Shown piece by piece: positions 1-5,571 of a stretch of 5,889 nucleotides of DNA. Origin of the DNA: a bacterium (GTDB taxonomy: Bacteria > UBA10199 > DSSB01); NCBI GenBank assembly GCA_030426445.1, contig JAUHYS010000145.1, positions 1 to 5,889 of the forward strand, in the 5' to 3' direction. Both the position numbers and the translations under genes were made by a program. The number at the start of each line of letters is the position of its first letter. Positions within the stretch are counted from its first letter, which is position 1. The notes under the pieces were generated by a model. That model was not told the origin of the DNA and did no database searches. It saw only the letters and a program-made list of their open reading frames with translations.

Positions 1-227
1 CCTTTTGCGGCATGAAAAGGAATGCCACATAAGGGGATGGCATCTTCTTTATTTTTATTACGTGAGGTTAAGGCAATGTTTAAAATCTTACTGGCAACTT
101 CTGCATCTTCGAAAAACATTTCATAAAAATCACCTAATCGAAAAAACAAGATAGCATCTGGATAATTCTGCTTGATTTGCAGGTACTGCTGCATCATGGG
201 AGTGAGTTTTTTGGAATTAGAGGACAT
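1..227 (-). CDS. mutS: DNA mismatch repair protein MutS, N-terminal fragment (runs off the left edge)
   Basis: MutS binds base mismatches and small loops and starts methyl-directed or nick-directed repair with MutL. Only the first 75 codons are visible, all within the N-terminal mismatch-recognition domain. The near-invariant start region TPMMQQYL (residues 9-16) is followed by LFFRLGDFYEMF. The latter contains the Phe-x-Glu wedge (F34-Y35-E36), which inserts next to the mismatched base. TSRN...PLCGIPFHA follows, as expected for the family. The start is ATG at 225-227. The frame stays open upstream to a TGA overlapping the end of era, but contains no other ATG, GTG or TTG, and the distance from this Met to TPMM fits the family. 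No clear Shine-Dalgarno sequence precedes it. It lies 89 bp downstream of era in the same direction. Identity is certain at family level; the ATPase and clamp domains lie outside the window. Confidence 0.95.
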   Translation of the reverse strand, partial: MSSNSKKLTPMMQQYLQIKQNYPDAILFFRLGDFYEMFFEDAEVASKILNIALTSRNKNKEDAIPLCGIPFHAAK

Positions 228-267
228 AGCTGTTTTTGTATCGGATGCGAGTAAGTTTGAAAAGACT

Positions 268-317
268 AAAAAACGATCTATTCGATAGACTTCTTTCCTA
301 AGTTTAGGAATGAAGTC
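268..317 (-). terminator. Tandem hairpins between era and mutS, possible weak terminator or mRNA processing site
   Basis: The first hairpin starts on the last base of the era stop codon. Bases 288-293 (GACTTC) pair with 312-317 (GAAGTC), and after one T-T mismatch 295-300 (TTCCTA) pair with 305-310 (TAGGAA), with a loop of about 4 nt. Just downstream on the minus strand a small stem TCTAT/ATAGA (277-281 with 285-289, loop of 3) is followed by TCG and six T residues (273-268). The first hairpin is strong but lacks an adjacent T-run; the second has the T-run but a weak AT-rich stem. It could attenuate read-through from era into mutS or protect the era 3' end. The pairing is seen directly; terminator function is inferred. 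Confidence 0.4.
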
Positions 318-1210
318 TAAATACCTAGGTCACGCAGCCTTTTTTCATTTTTAGTCCAGCCTGGAACCACCTTGACAAAGAGTTCTAGGTAAACTTTTTT
401 ACCCAGCATTTTTTCCATCTCTTGCCGGGAAACCTGGCCAATTTTTTTAATTCTTGCGCCTGCTTTTCCTATCACCATGGCTTTTTGGGAGTCTTTCTCT
501 ACAATGATGGCAAGATTAAGGCGAATCAAATTTTGAGTCTCATCAAACTTTTCGGTTTGCACAGTAAGGGCATAGGGAATTTCCTGATGCAACCACAGCA
601 TCGCCTTTTCGCGAGCGATTTCTTCGCAAAGAAAACGCATACTCTGGTCGGTATAAATCTCTTCATCGTAGTAGCGAGGGCCCTCCTCCAAGTTTTTTTC
701 AATCTGTTCAATGAGTGTAGAAACACCCTGGTTCTTTAAAGCTGAAATAGGAATCAGCTCTTGAGGTTGGAGTGTTTTTTGAATGTCAGCCAGAAAAGGC
801 AAGAGACTGTCCTTAGGGATTTCATCGATGCGATTGACCAAAACAAAATATTTCTTTTTGAGCTTTAGAACCCGCTCTGCAATTTCCTGATCCTCGGGCT
901 TAAGTTTTTTGGGAAAAATGAGATGCAAGACCAGGTCGGCTTCTTCAATGACATCAAAAGCTGTCTGAATAATTTTTTCGTTGAGGAGTTTTTTAGACTG
1001 GTGAATCCCCGGGGTATCCAAGAATAAAATTTGGGCTTGGGGTCGATTGAGAATACCTAAAATACGGTGGCGCGTGGTCTGAGGCTTATGCGTCACCGCA
1101 GCGAGTTTTTCCCCAATCATGTTATTGATCAAAGTAGATTTTCCTACATTGGGTAAACCCACTAGACCGACATAACCGGATTTAAATTTTTGATTCATTT
1201 TTTCTGTCAT
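317..1210 (-). CDS. era: GTPase Era
   Basis: Era is an essential Ras-like GTPase that binds the 3' end of 16S rRNA through a C-terminal KH domain and helps small-subunit maturation. The 297-aa protein is of normal length (about 300 aa). In the GTPase domain: G1 GLPNVGKST (18-26), switch region PQTTRHRI (43-50), G3 DTPG (65-68), G4 NRID (126-129) and G5 SAL (156-158). The KH domain carries IGKAG (247-251) and ends in the typical WTKNEKRLRDLGI tail. G4 has Arg where NKxD usually has Lys, a conservative change. The start is ATG at 1208-1210; Met5 (1196-1198) is possible, and neither has a strong Shine-Dalgarno sequence. The gene begins 32 nt after a large palindrome that separates it from the photolyase gene and is followed by mutS. 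It may have its own promoter or rely on read-through; no clear promoter is visible. Confidence 0.97.
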   Translation of the reverse strand: MTEKMNQKFKSGYVGLVGLPNVGKSTLINNMIGEKLAAVTHKPQTTRHRILGILNRPQAQILFLDTPGIHQSKKLLNEKIIQTAFDVIEEADLVLHLIFPKKLKPEDQEIAERVLKLKKKYFVLVNRIDEIPKDSLLPFLADIQKTLQPQELIPISALKNQGVSTLIEQIEKNLEEGPRYYDEEIYTDQSMRFLCEEIAREKAMLWLHQEIPYALTVQTEKFDETQNLIRLNLAIIVEKDSQKAMVIGKAGARIKKIGQVSRQEMEKMLGKKVYLELFVKVVPGWTKNEKRLRDLGI

Positions 1211-1217
1211 TATTATT

Positions 1218-1228
1218 TTTTAAATTCC
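1218..1228 (+). repeat. Left copy of an 11-bp direct repeat flanking the palindrome
   Basis: TTTTAAATTCC occurs here and again at 1378-1388, in the same orientation, on either side of the 124-bp palindrome. This copy lies 14 nt outside the left arm, in the leader of era. It is not directly adjacent to the arm, so it is not a simple target-site duplication, and it is AT-rich enough to be chance. Confidence 0.45.
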
Positions 1229-1242
1229 GAACAAACCTTTTC

Positions 1243-1366
1243 CCTAAGCGTTGTGAGCACTCCAATGGCAAGGCGCTTGAGGAGAAGGTCCGCAGTCGTA
1301 CATTAAGTACGTCGAGGACCTTTCGACGAAAGCAACACAGCCATTGGAGCGCTCACGACGCTTAGG
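1243..1366. repeat. 124-bp imperfect palindrome, REP- or MITE-like intergenic element
   Basis: The outer arms are 27 bp each (1243-1269 and 1340-1366) and match at 25 of 27 positions. They start CCTAAGCG and end CCAATGGC on the left, and run GCCATTGG to CGCTTAGG on the right. The interior holds a second stem, AAGGTCC (1285-1291) with GGACCTT (1316-1322). Inside that is a third, CGTAC (1297-1301) with GTACG (1307-1311), with loop ATTAA. The element is visibly richer in G+C than its surroundings. It fills the gap exactly from the base after the phr stop codon to 33 bp before era. There is no open reading frame in it. The nested-palindrome design resembles dispersed REP/BIME or MITE elements, which are usually multicopy and can act as RNA-stabilising or terminating structures. 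Copy number cannot be judged from one window. Confidence 0.8.
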
Positions 1367-2818
1367 CTACTTTATTCTTTTAAATTCCATTAAAGCCCTC
1401 TCCCTTGCCCAAGCATGGTCAATAATAGGTTCGGGATAATCTCTTCCTAGCACAATACCTGCCTCCTCTAACACTTGTGGGGGAGCTTTCCAAGGCTCAA
1501 AAAGATATTTGATGGATAATCTTGCCAACTCGGGCACCCATTTTTTAATATAAATTCCGTCAGGGTCAAATTTTTTGGCTTGGGACCTGGGGTTAAAGAC
1601 CCTAAAGTAAGGCGCGGCATCCGCACCACAGCCCGCAACCCATTGCCAACCCAGGGTGTTATTGGCTAAATCCGCATCCACCAAAGTATCCCAAAACCAC
1701 TCGGCTCCTTTTTGCCAAGGAATGAATAAATCCTTAATCAAAAAAGAAGCTACAATCATGCGCACCCGATTATGCATCCAACCCGTCGTCCACAGCTCGC
1801 GCATTCCTGCATCCACTAAAGGATAACCGGTTTTGCCTTTTTGCCAAGCCTGCAGCAAGCCCTCATCCTGACTCCAATGAAAGTTTTTATATTTTTCTCG
1901 AAGGGGTTGTGTCGGAGTTTGAGAAAAATAATATAAAAGATGATAAGCAAATTCGCGCCAGGCTAATTCACGCAGATAGCCAAGGGCATTTTTTTTAGCT
2001 TCTGCCGAAGTGGCTTGGCGGATTTTTTTTTGCAGCCCGTGCCACAAGGCGCGTGGACTGATCTCACCAAAATGCAAATGCGGCGACAAGCGCGAAGTCA
2101 AGCTTTGTGCCGGCTGGTTTCTTCCCTCAAGATAGCCTTTCCAGGCTTCGGCTAAAAAAGTCTGCCATTTTTTTTTGGCTCCTGCTTCACCCGGAATCCA
2201 CTCTTTTTTAAAGTCTTCGGCCCAGTTGAGTTTAGGTTCGAGTTGCAAATCTTTTAAAGCTAAAGATGATAATTTTTTATTCCATTTTTTTATGCGACAG
2301 GGAGCCACTTCGGGCTGTGCCAACGGAGGCAAAGCCTGCAAAGTCTTCCAAAAGGGTGTAAACACTTGATAAGGCTTGCCGGCTTGGGTGGAGACTTCCC
2401 AAGGTTCGACTAAAAGCAAGGCATTGAAACTTTTAATCTCCACACCCTGCTGCGCCAAAGTTGACTTGATGTTTTTATCCCTTGCAATGATATCCGGTTC
2501 ATAGCGGCGATTCCAATAAAGGCTTGCGGCTTGGGTTTCTGCAACCAGCTCTTGTAAAAGCTCTAAGCTGGACTCACCCTTTCGAATCACCAAATCTAAA
2601 TCGTAATGTTGTTTTATCACTTTTTTAAGTTGAGTCAGACTATGGTGTAGCCACCACTGGGAAGCTTCTCCATAGTTCCACTGCCCCTCTTCTTGAGGGG
2701 TCCAAAGAAAAATAGGGATCACGGGTGCAGCTTTTTGACTTGCATAAGCCAAGGCAGGATTATCTGCAATACGCAAATCTTGACGAAACCAAACTAGGGT
2801 GGGGGCATCATGATTCAT
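1367..2818 (-). CDS. phr: Deoxyribodipyrimidine photolyase (class I-type CPD photolyase, cryptochrome/photolyase family)
   Basis: The enzyme uses FAD and blue or near-UV light to split cyclobutane pyrimidine dimers in DNA. With ATG at 2816-2818 the protein is 483 aa, close to E. coli PhrB (472 aa), and begins MNHDAPTLVWFRQDLR, matching the usual family start. The open frame extends 21 codons further (to 2881), but that part lies inside the upstream gene and matches nothing in the family. The antenna domain is followed by the FAD domain: LHFGEISPR, LGYLRELAWREFAYH, GKTGYPLVDAGMR, GWMHNRVRM and NNTLGWQW. The electron-transfer tryptophans W315, W368 and W391 have exactly the spacing of E. coli W306/W359/W382. 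N387 aligns with the Asn that contacts FAD N5. The frame is intact to the C-terminal PIIDHAWARERAL segment. The start overlaps the upstream membrane-protein gene by 11 bp, suggesting translational coupling. Exact lesion and antenna cofactor are not proven by sequence. Confidence 0.95.
   Translation of the reverse strand: MNHDAPTLVWFRQDLRIADNPALAYASQKAAPVIPIFLWTPQEEGQWNYGEASQWWLHHSLTQLKKVIKQHYDLDLVIRKGESSLELLQELVAETQAASLYWNRRYEPDIIARDKNIKSTLAQQGVEIKSFNALLLVEPWEVSTQAGKPYQVFTPFWKTLQALPPLAQPEVAPCRIKKWNKKLSSLALKDLQLEPKLNWAEDFKKEWIPGEAGAKKKWQTFLAEAWKGYLEGRNQPAQSLTSRLSPHLHFGEISPRALWHGLQKKIRQATSAEAKKNALGYLRELAWREFAYHLLYYFSQTPTQPLREKYKNFHWSQDEGLLQAWQKGKTGYPLVDAGMRELWTTGWMHNRVRMIVASFLIKDLFIPWQKGAEWFWDTLVDADLANNTLGWQWVAGCGADAAPYFRVFNPRSQAKKFDPDGIYIKKWVPELARLSIKYLFEPWKAPPQVLEEAGIVLGRDYPEPIIDHAWARERALMEFKRIK
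1378..1388 (+). repeat. Right copy of the 11-bp direct repeat flanking the palindrome
   Basis: This is the second TTTTAAATTCC, identical to 1218-1228. It lies 11 nt outside the right arm of the palindrome and inside the last codons of phr, where on the coding strand it specifies the Glu-Phe-Lys region before the stop. The repeat is seen directly. Any link to insertion of the palindrome is inference. Confidence 0.45.
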
Positions 2819-3395
2819 CTTGTTCAATGGAGCTTGACTCGACAGGTTTCGCACCCACTGCAAGCAGTTTTTTGAATTCAAGATAGAGCAGCAATCGAGA
2901 GATGCCCCAAAAAACTACATACCAAGCAATCATAATAGTTAAGATCATGGGGTAAAGGATCACTGCAAAGGCGATCATTAGATCAGCCATCGATAATAGA
3001 ATTAAGAAAAATTTTCCTTCGGGAATAATAAAGGAGCCAATCAAGTGTCGCACGCCCATCCAGGCAATGATCAAGGCAATCAATAAATAAACTATCTTGG
3101 AATCAAACAGCCATATCAAAGTAATCGCGATGGCCGCTGCAATAAGATAAAGGACCCCCGCAATTTTTTGCTGTTTACGAAAGTGTTGAACAGCTTCGGA
3201 AATGGCATAATAGAGAAAGAACAAAGACAACAATAAACGAAAAACCTGAAAGCCTCCCTCTATCAAGCCAGTAACTCCTGGTGGATAAAGAATAAAAAAG
3301 ACCCCTAAACCTAGGGCAACTAGCGAGCTGATTAATAAGTAATTCAGGCTTTCTTTTTCTGGTGTACGCATTACGATGATTGTCTTAAGCATCAT
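2808..3395 (-). CDS. Six-helix inner-membrane protein, HdeD/DUF308-like
   Basis: The 195-aa protein is nearly all hydrophobic with six likely transmembrane helices, roughly at residues 18-37, 49-69, 78-97, 100-121, 128-149 and 150-172. They fall into three hairpin-like repeats with turns at YPPG, FDSK and YPM. A Gly/Ala-rich second helix follows each turn, the layout seen in HdeD/DUF308 proteins. HdeD is linked to acid resistance in E. coli, but most family members have no known job, so none is assigned. The C-terminus (about 173-195) is hydrophilic and probably cytoplasmic. The start is ATG at 3393-3395, supported by AGGGAG seven bases upstream. The stop lies 11 bp inside the photolyase gene, so the two are very likely one transcript. 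Family assignment rests on topology and repeat pattern only. Confidence 0.65.
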   Translation of the reverse strand: MMLKTIIVMRTPEKESLNYLLISSLVALGLGVFFILYPPGVTGLIEGGFQVFRLLLSLFFLYYAISEAVQHFRKQQKIAGVLYLIAAAIAITLIWLFDSKIVYLLIALIIAWMGVRHLIGSFIIPEGKFFLILLSMADLMIAFAVILYPMILTIMIAWYVVFWGISRLLLYLEFKKLLAVGAKPVESSSIEQDES

Positions 3396-3402
3396 AGTTG
3401 GA

Positions 3403-3408
3403 CTCCCT
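3403..3408 (-). promoter_or_regulatory. Shine-Dalgarno sequence of the HdeD-like gene
   Basis: AGGGAG on the minus strand, seven bases before ATG 3395. It is the clearest ribosome binding site in the window. It decides the start of the membrane protein over the later in-frame Met2 and Met9. Confidence 0.8.
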
Positions 3409-3423
3409 ATTTTTTATAATAAT

Positions 3424-3452
3424 ATTATCATCTTACTACCAACTCAGCAAAT
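3424..3452 (-). promoter_or_regulatory. Possible sigma-70 promoter for the HdeD-like gene and phr
   Basis: GATAAT (3429-3424) matches the -10 consensus in five of six bases and would give a leader of about 20 nt carrying the AGGGAG site. The -35 region near 3452-3446 (TTTGCT) is poor. An alternative TATAAA at 3418-3413 would start transcription inside the Shine-Dalgarno sequence and is less likely. The half-site at 3451-3460 overlaps the -35 region, so a protein bound there could control this promoter. Weak call in AT-rich DNA. Confidence 0.3.
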
Positions 3453-3460
3453 GAACAAAT
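3451..3460 (+). promoter_or_regulatory. Single operator-like half-site ATGAACAAAT
   Basis: The ten bases are identical to the right half of the palindrome at 3556-3581 and in the same orientation, 120 bp upstream. Similarity continues: this copy is followed by ATAAT, the palindrome's half by TATAAT. It lies between the divergent genes, close to the suggested -35 of the membrane-protein promoter. The repeat is seen; protein binding is inferred. Confidence 0.5.
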
Positions 3461-3487
3461 ATAATTTTTTTTTAAACAATGAGTCTA

Positions 3488-3493
3488 TATAAT
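3488..3493 (+). promoter_or_regulatory. Possible -10 element for the ATPase gene
   Basis: A perfect TATAAT followed by GCTCCCG. The expected -35 position lies in a run of nine T residues (3465-3473), so only the -10 supports it. Transcription would start near 3500, within the following hairpin, and give a leader of about 87 nt before the ATPase start codon. Confidence 0.35.
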
Positions 3494-3494
3494 G

Positions 3495-3512
3495 CTCCCG
3501 CTTAAAGCGGAG
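3495..3512 (+). other. Hairpin upstream of the ATPase gene, sharing its core with the downstream terminator
   Basis: CCGCT (3498-3502) pairs with AGCGG (3506-3510) around TAA, and the outer CT/AG pairs extend it if C3497 bulges. The 14 bases at 3497-3510 (CCCGCTTAAAGCGG) are identical to 4884-4897 beyond the ATPase gene. No T-run follows on either strand, so this copy is not a convincing terminator. Confidence 0.5.
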
Positions 3513-3555
3513 TTTGAAGGATAAAATTGCACTTACCTATAAACATTTTTATTGA

Positions 3556-3581
3556 AATTTGTTCATATCTATGAACAAATT
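3556..3581. promoter_or_regulatory. Perfect 12-bp-arm palindrome abutting the ATPase start codon, likely operator
   Basis: AATTTGTTCATA (3556-3567) and TATGAACAAATT (3570-3581) are exact reverse complements around the dinucleotide TC. Its last base begins a TATAAT (3581-3586), which runs directly into ATG 3587. The palindrome occupies the positions where a ribosome binding site would lie, so binding of a dimeric protein could block transcription, and the RNA hairpin could affect translation. A further half-site is present at 3451-3460. The symmetry is certain; the operator role is inferred. Confidence 0.7.
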
Positions 3582-3586
3582 ATAAT

Positions 3587-4858
3587 ATGGAATTTAAACG
3601 TCATTTGGCATTATCTCTTAAGACTTTTCAAGATAAACTGATCTTTATTTCTGGACCCCGTCAAGCAGGTAAAACCTTTCTGATTCAACACGTTCTAAAA
3701 CCCGATTTAGAACTCAACATGGATGTCAGCTCGGATCGGTTACTTTTTAAAAAAATGCCCGAAACCATTCTCTCTTGGTATGAAAAAAATTGGGGGGAGT
3801 TCTCCAAGACAAAACTGCAAAAAAACAAGCCACTGGTGTTTTTGGATGAAATCCATAAAGTAAAATCTTGGCGCAACCTCATCAAAGGCACTTATGACAA
3901 AACTTCACATGCAATTCGTTATGTGGCTTCGGGGTCTTCGGCTTTTCAGCTGCGCAAGCAAGACAAAGGGGACAGCCTTGCAGGACGCGCAATATGGCTT
4001 ACCCTTTTTCCCTTATCTTTTCGTGAATACATCGAGACTCTGGACCCCAAACTGAGGCTGCCTCCACCTTGGAAAGGACAAACTTTACTTAAAGAAACGC
4101 TCCGTGCGCTGTTCCCAAAACAAAAACGCCTGCGCGTTTTATGGAATGATTATGCCCGCTATGGCAGCTTTCCTGAAAACTTAGTGAAACAAAACGAAGT
4201 TTTCTTTAAGCAATGGCTGTCGGATTATCAGGCCGCCATGCTGGACCGCGATCTTAAAGACTTACATTTAGGCAAGGATGTCGAAAGGGTGTATCAAGTC
4301 TACGAGCTGCTTCTCGAAGGCATGGGCAGTACCTATTCGTTGCGCAGCCTAGCTACCACTTTGGGGGTTTCTCCCAATACGATCAAAAGCGATATCTTAG
4401 CCTTAAAACAAGTGCTATGGGGCTTTGAGCTTCCAGTTATTCAAGCTTCTAAAGCCAAACAATTGCGCAAAGAAAAAAAATTTTATCCGATGGATTTCTG
4501 TTTTAACGATTATCAAAATTCATTGGCTACTGGCTCTGGGTTCGAGAGCACGGTCGCCTCGCTTTTGTATCGTGGACTTTATTCAGAAACTTCGGGTTTT
4601 CGCTCTCCCTTTCAATTAGGTTTTTATCGTGATTATCAAAAACGAGAAGTTGATTTCATTTTTAGCCAAAAAAACCAAATTCTCTTATCCTTAGAATGCA
4701 AACTTAAGCTAAAACAAAAGTCTCACCAGGGTTTGAATTATTTGCAGAGATATCAACCCCGCGAGTCTTTTTTGCTAGTCGAAGAAGCCAACGTATTTGA
4801 GATCGGTTCTACCATCAGCGCTGTAAGCATTGAATTACTGGCAGCTTGTTTGGAGTAA
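3587..4858 (+). CDS. AAA_14/DUF4143 family ATP-binding protein
   Basis: The 423-aa protein has the two-part layout of this common but poorly understood family. The ATPase part has Walker A GPRQAGKT (23-30), Walker B LVFLDEIHK (83-91), the SGSS sensor-like motif (115-118), SLAGR (130-134) and LFPLSFREY (140-148). The DUF4143 part has YGSFPE (192-197), a winged-helix-like segment LRSLATTLGVSPNTIKSD (about 252-269), and a C-terminal restriction-endonuclease-like core with E320, D356 and E370-x-K372. ATP binding is well supported; the cellular role of the family is unknown. ATG 3587 is the only usable start: an in-frame TGA lies at 3572-3574, and the next Met (45) is past Walker A. No Shine-Dalgarno sequence precedes it; the palindrome and TATAAT lie there instead. 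The gene stands alone on the plus strand between minus-strand genes, as expected for a separately acquired unit. Confidence 0.9.
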   Translation: MEFKRHLALSLKTFQDKLIFISGPRQAGKTFLIQHVLKPDLELNMDVSSDRLLFKKMPETILSWYEKNWGEFSKTKLQKNKPLVFLDEIHKVKSWRNLIKGTYDKTSHAIRYVASGSSAFQLRKQDKGDSLAGRAIWLTLFPLSFREYIETLDPKLRLPPPWKGQTLLKETLRALFPKQKRLRVLWNDYARYGSFPENLVKQNEVFFKQWLSDYQAAMLDRDLKDLHLGKDVERVYQVYELLLEGMGSTYSLRSLATTLGVSPNTIKSDILALKQVLWGFELPVIQASKAKQLRKEKKFYPMDFCFNDYQNSLATGSGFESTVASLLYRGLYSETSGFRSPFQLGFYRDYQKREVDFIFSQKNQILLSLECKLKLKQKSHQGLNYLQRYQPRESFLLVEEANVFEIGSTISAVSIELLAACLE

Positions 4859-4870
4859 AATGGACAGCCA

Positions 4871-4900
4871 TAAAACAAAAAAACCCGCTTAAAGCGGGTT
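4871..4900 (-). terminator. Intrinsic terminator of the antitoxin/nucleotidyltransferase transcript
   Basis: On the minus strand a GC-rich stem, AACCCGCT (4900-4893) with AGCGGGTT (4889-4882), is followed at once by TTTTTTTGTTTTA. This is a textbook Rho-independent terminator 27 bp after the nucleotidyltransferase stop codon. On the plus strand the stem is followed by GGGGAGGG, with no T-run, so it does not look like a terminator for the converging ATPase gene. Confidence 0.88.
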
Positions 4901-4926
4901 GGGGAGGGTAATAAATGAAAATTTTA

Positions 4927-5571
4927 TTAGGTACTTTTCTTTAAACTCCTCATAGTCTTTTCTAAAAGACGATTACTCTGTTTTGGAGAAAGTTTTTTAC
5001 GGATCACGGTTTCCCTGACTTGTTTCACTACTTCTAATGCATCCCACACCTCTTCTTGCTGTGCTCTTTGATGAAGTCGTTGCTCATTGCAGGGATTGGA
5101 TTCTAATAACAAAATACTATTGAGTCCATCTAAGGCCGAACTCAAAAACTTAAATGCACATAAGCGATCGACAATCAGGTCTTCTATGCTGACGATTTTA
5201 ATCCAATGCTTATCTAGTTTAAAGATTTGGGTGGTTTCATGAGGCCCCAATGCCGAAGAAGGAAATTCAACATAAAGCTTATTTTTAGGGTAGACATAGT
5301 CTTTTCCTAGTCTTTCGAAACCAAGAATTTGCATGAGTTGTTGCAAGTCGTTGCCACCTGGGCAAACCATATCAATATCTTGAGTGGCATAGCCTCCCCT
5401 CGAGTATATCTCAACAGCACTGCCTCCAACTAAAATGGGATCCAGCTTGACTGTATGTAAAGCCGTCGCAATAATAGAAGATATTTTTAAGGTACGTTGA
5501 TACGAAACTTTGTCTTTAAGTGCCTTTTGTAATTCTTCTTTTAGTTTTTTGAGTATAGGATCGCACCCGTT
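4927..5571 (-). CDS. Nucleotidyltransferase-fold protein lacking a normal start codon (frameshifted, or expressed as a fusion)
   Basis: The frame encodes about 214 residues with the DNA polymerase beta-type nucleotidyltransferase signature. VGGSAVE (5430-5410) is followed by TQDIDMV (5385-5365), giving the paired catalytic Asp residues. Then come YVEFP, a likely position for the third acidic residue, and SIEDLIVDRLCAFKF, typical of AbiEii/DUF6036-like proteins. No ATG, GTG or TTG occurs between the upstream stop (5610-5608) and ATG 5370. Starting at 5370 would give 147 aa and remove GGS and both Asp residues. The coordinate given is the first codon after a run of nine A residues shared with the antitoxin frame, not a proven start. 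Removing one A joins the antitoxin frame to this one. The intact motifs argue against old decay. Substrate is unknown; relatives include toxins that modify tRNA, but many are uncharacterised. Confidence 0.75.
   Translation of the reverse strand, partial: NGCDPILKKLKEELQKALKDKVSYQRTLKISSIIATALHTVKLDPILVGGSAVEIYSRGGYATQDIDMVCPGGNDLQQLMQILGFERLGKDYVYPKNKLYVEFPSSALGPHETTQIFKLDKHWIKIVSIEDLIVDRLCAFKFLSSALDGLNSILLLESNPCNEQRLHQRAQQEEVWDALEVVKQVRETVIRKKLSPKQSNRLLEKTMRSLKKST

Noticed and set aside
422..739. Open frame on the plus strand opposite era, and other frames opposite phr, the ATPase and the antitoxin
   Set aside because: These are antisense or shifted shadows of well-supported genes, with no recognisable domains.
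1243..1366. The large palindrome as a simple Rho-independent terminator of phr
   Set aside because: It is far larger than a terminator, has nested stems and no T-run directly after it on the minus strand; a repeat element is the better description, though it may still hinder read-through.
2819..2881. Upstream extension of the photolyase to an ATG at 2881
   Set aside because: The extra 21 residues match nothing in the family, lie wholly inside the membrane-protein gene, and the internal Met gives the normal photolyase N-terminus and length.
3527..3574. Fifteen-codon leader frame starting at TTG behind AAGGA and ending in the palindrome before the ATPase gene
   Set aside because: Possible leader peptide by spacing, but a TTG start in AT-rich DNA, with no regulatory codon bias and no comparison, is too weak to annotate.
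4915..4944. Nine-codon reading frame on the plus strand (MKILLGTFL) behind GGGGAGGG and a good spacing
   Set aside because: It lies between a terminator and the end of a minus-strand gene and overlaps that gene's last codons; the purine run is explained as terminator flank, and nothing else supports a peptide.
4927..5370. A 147-aa gene starting at ATG 5370
   Set aside because: This start would begin just after the DID motif and remove GGS and both catalytic Asp residues; upstream coding sequence in the same frame is clear, so the ATG is internal.
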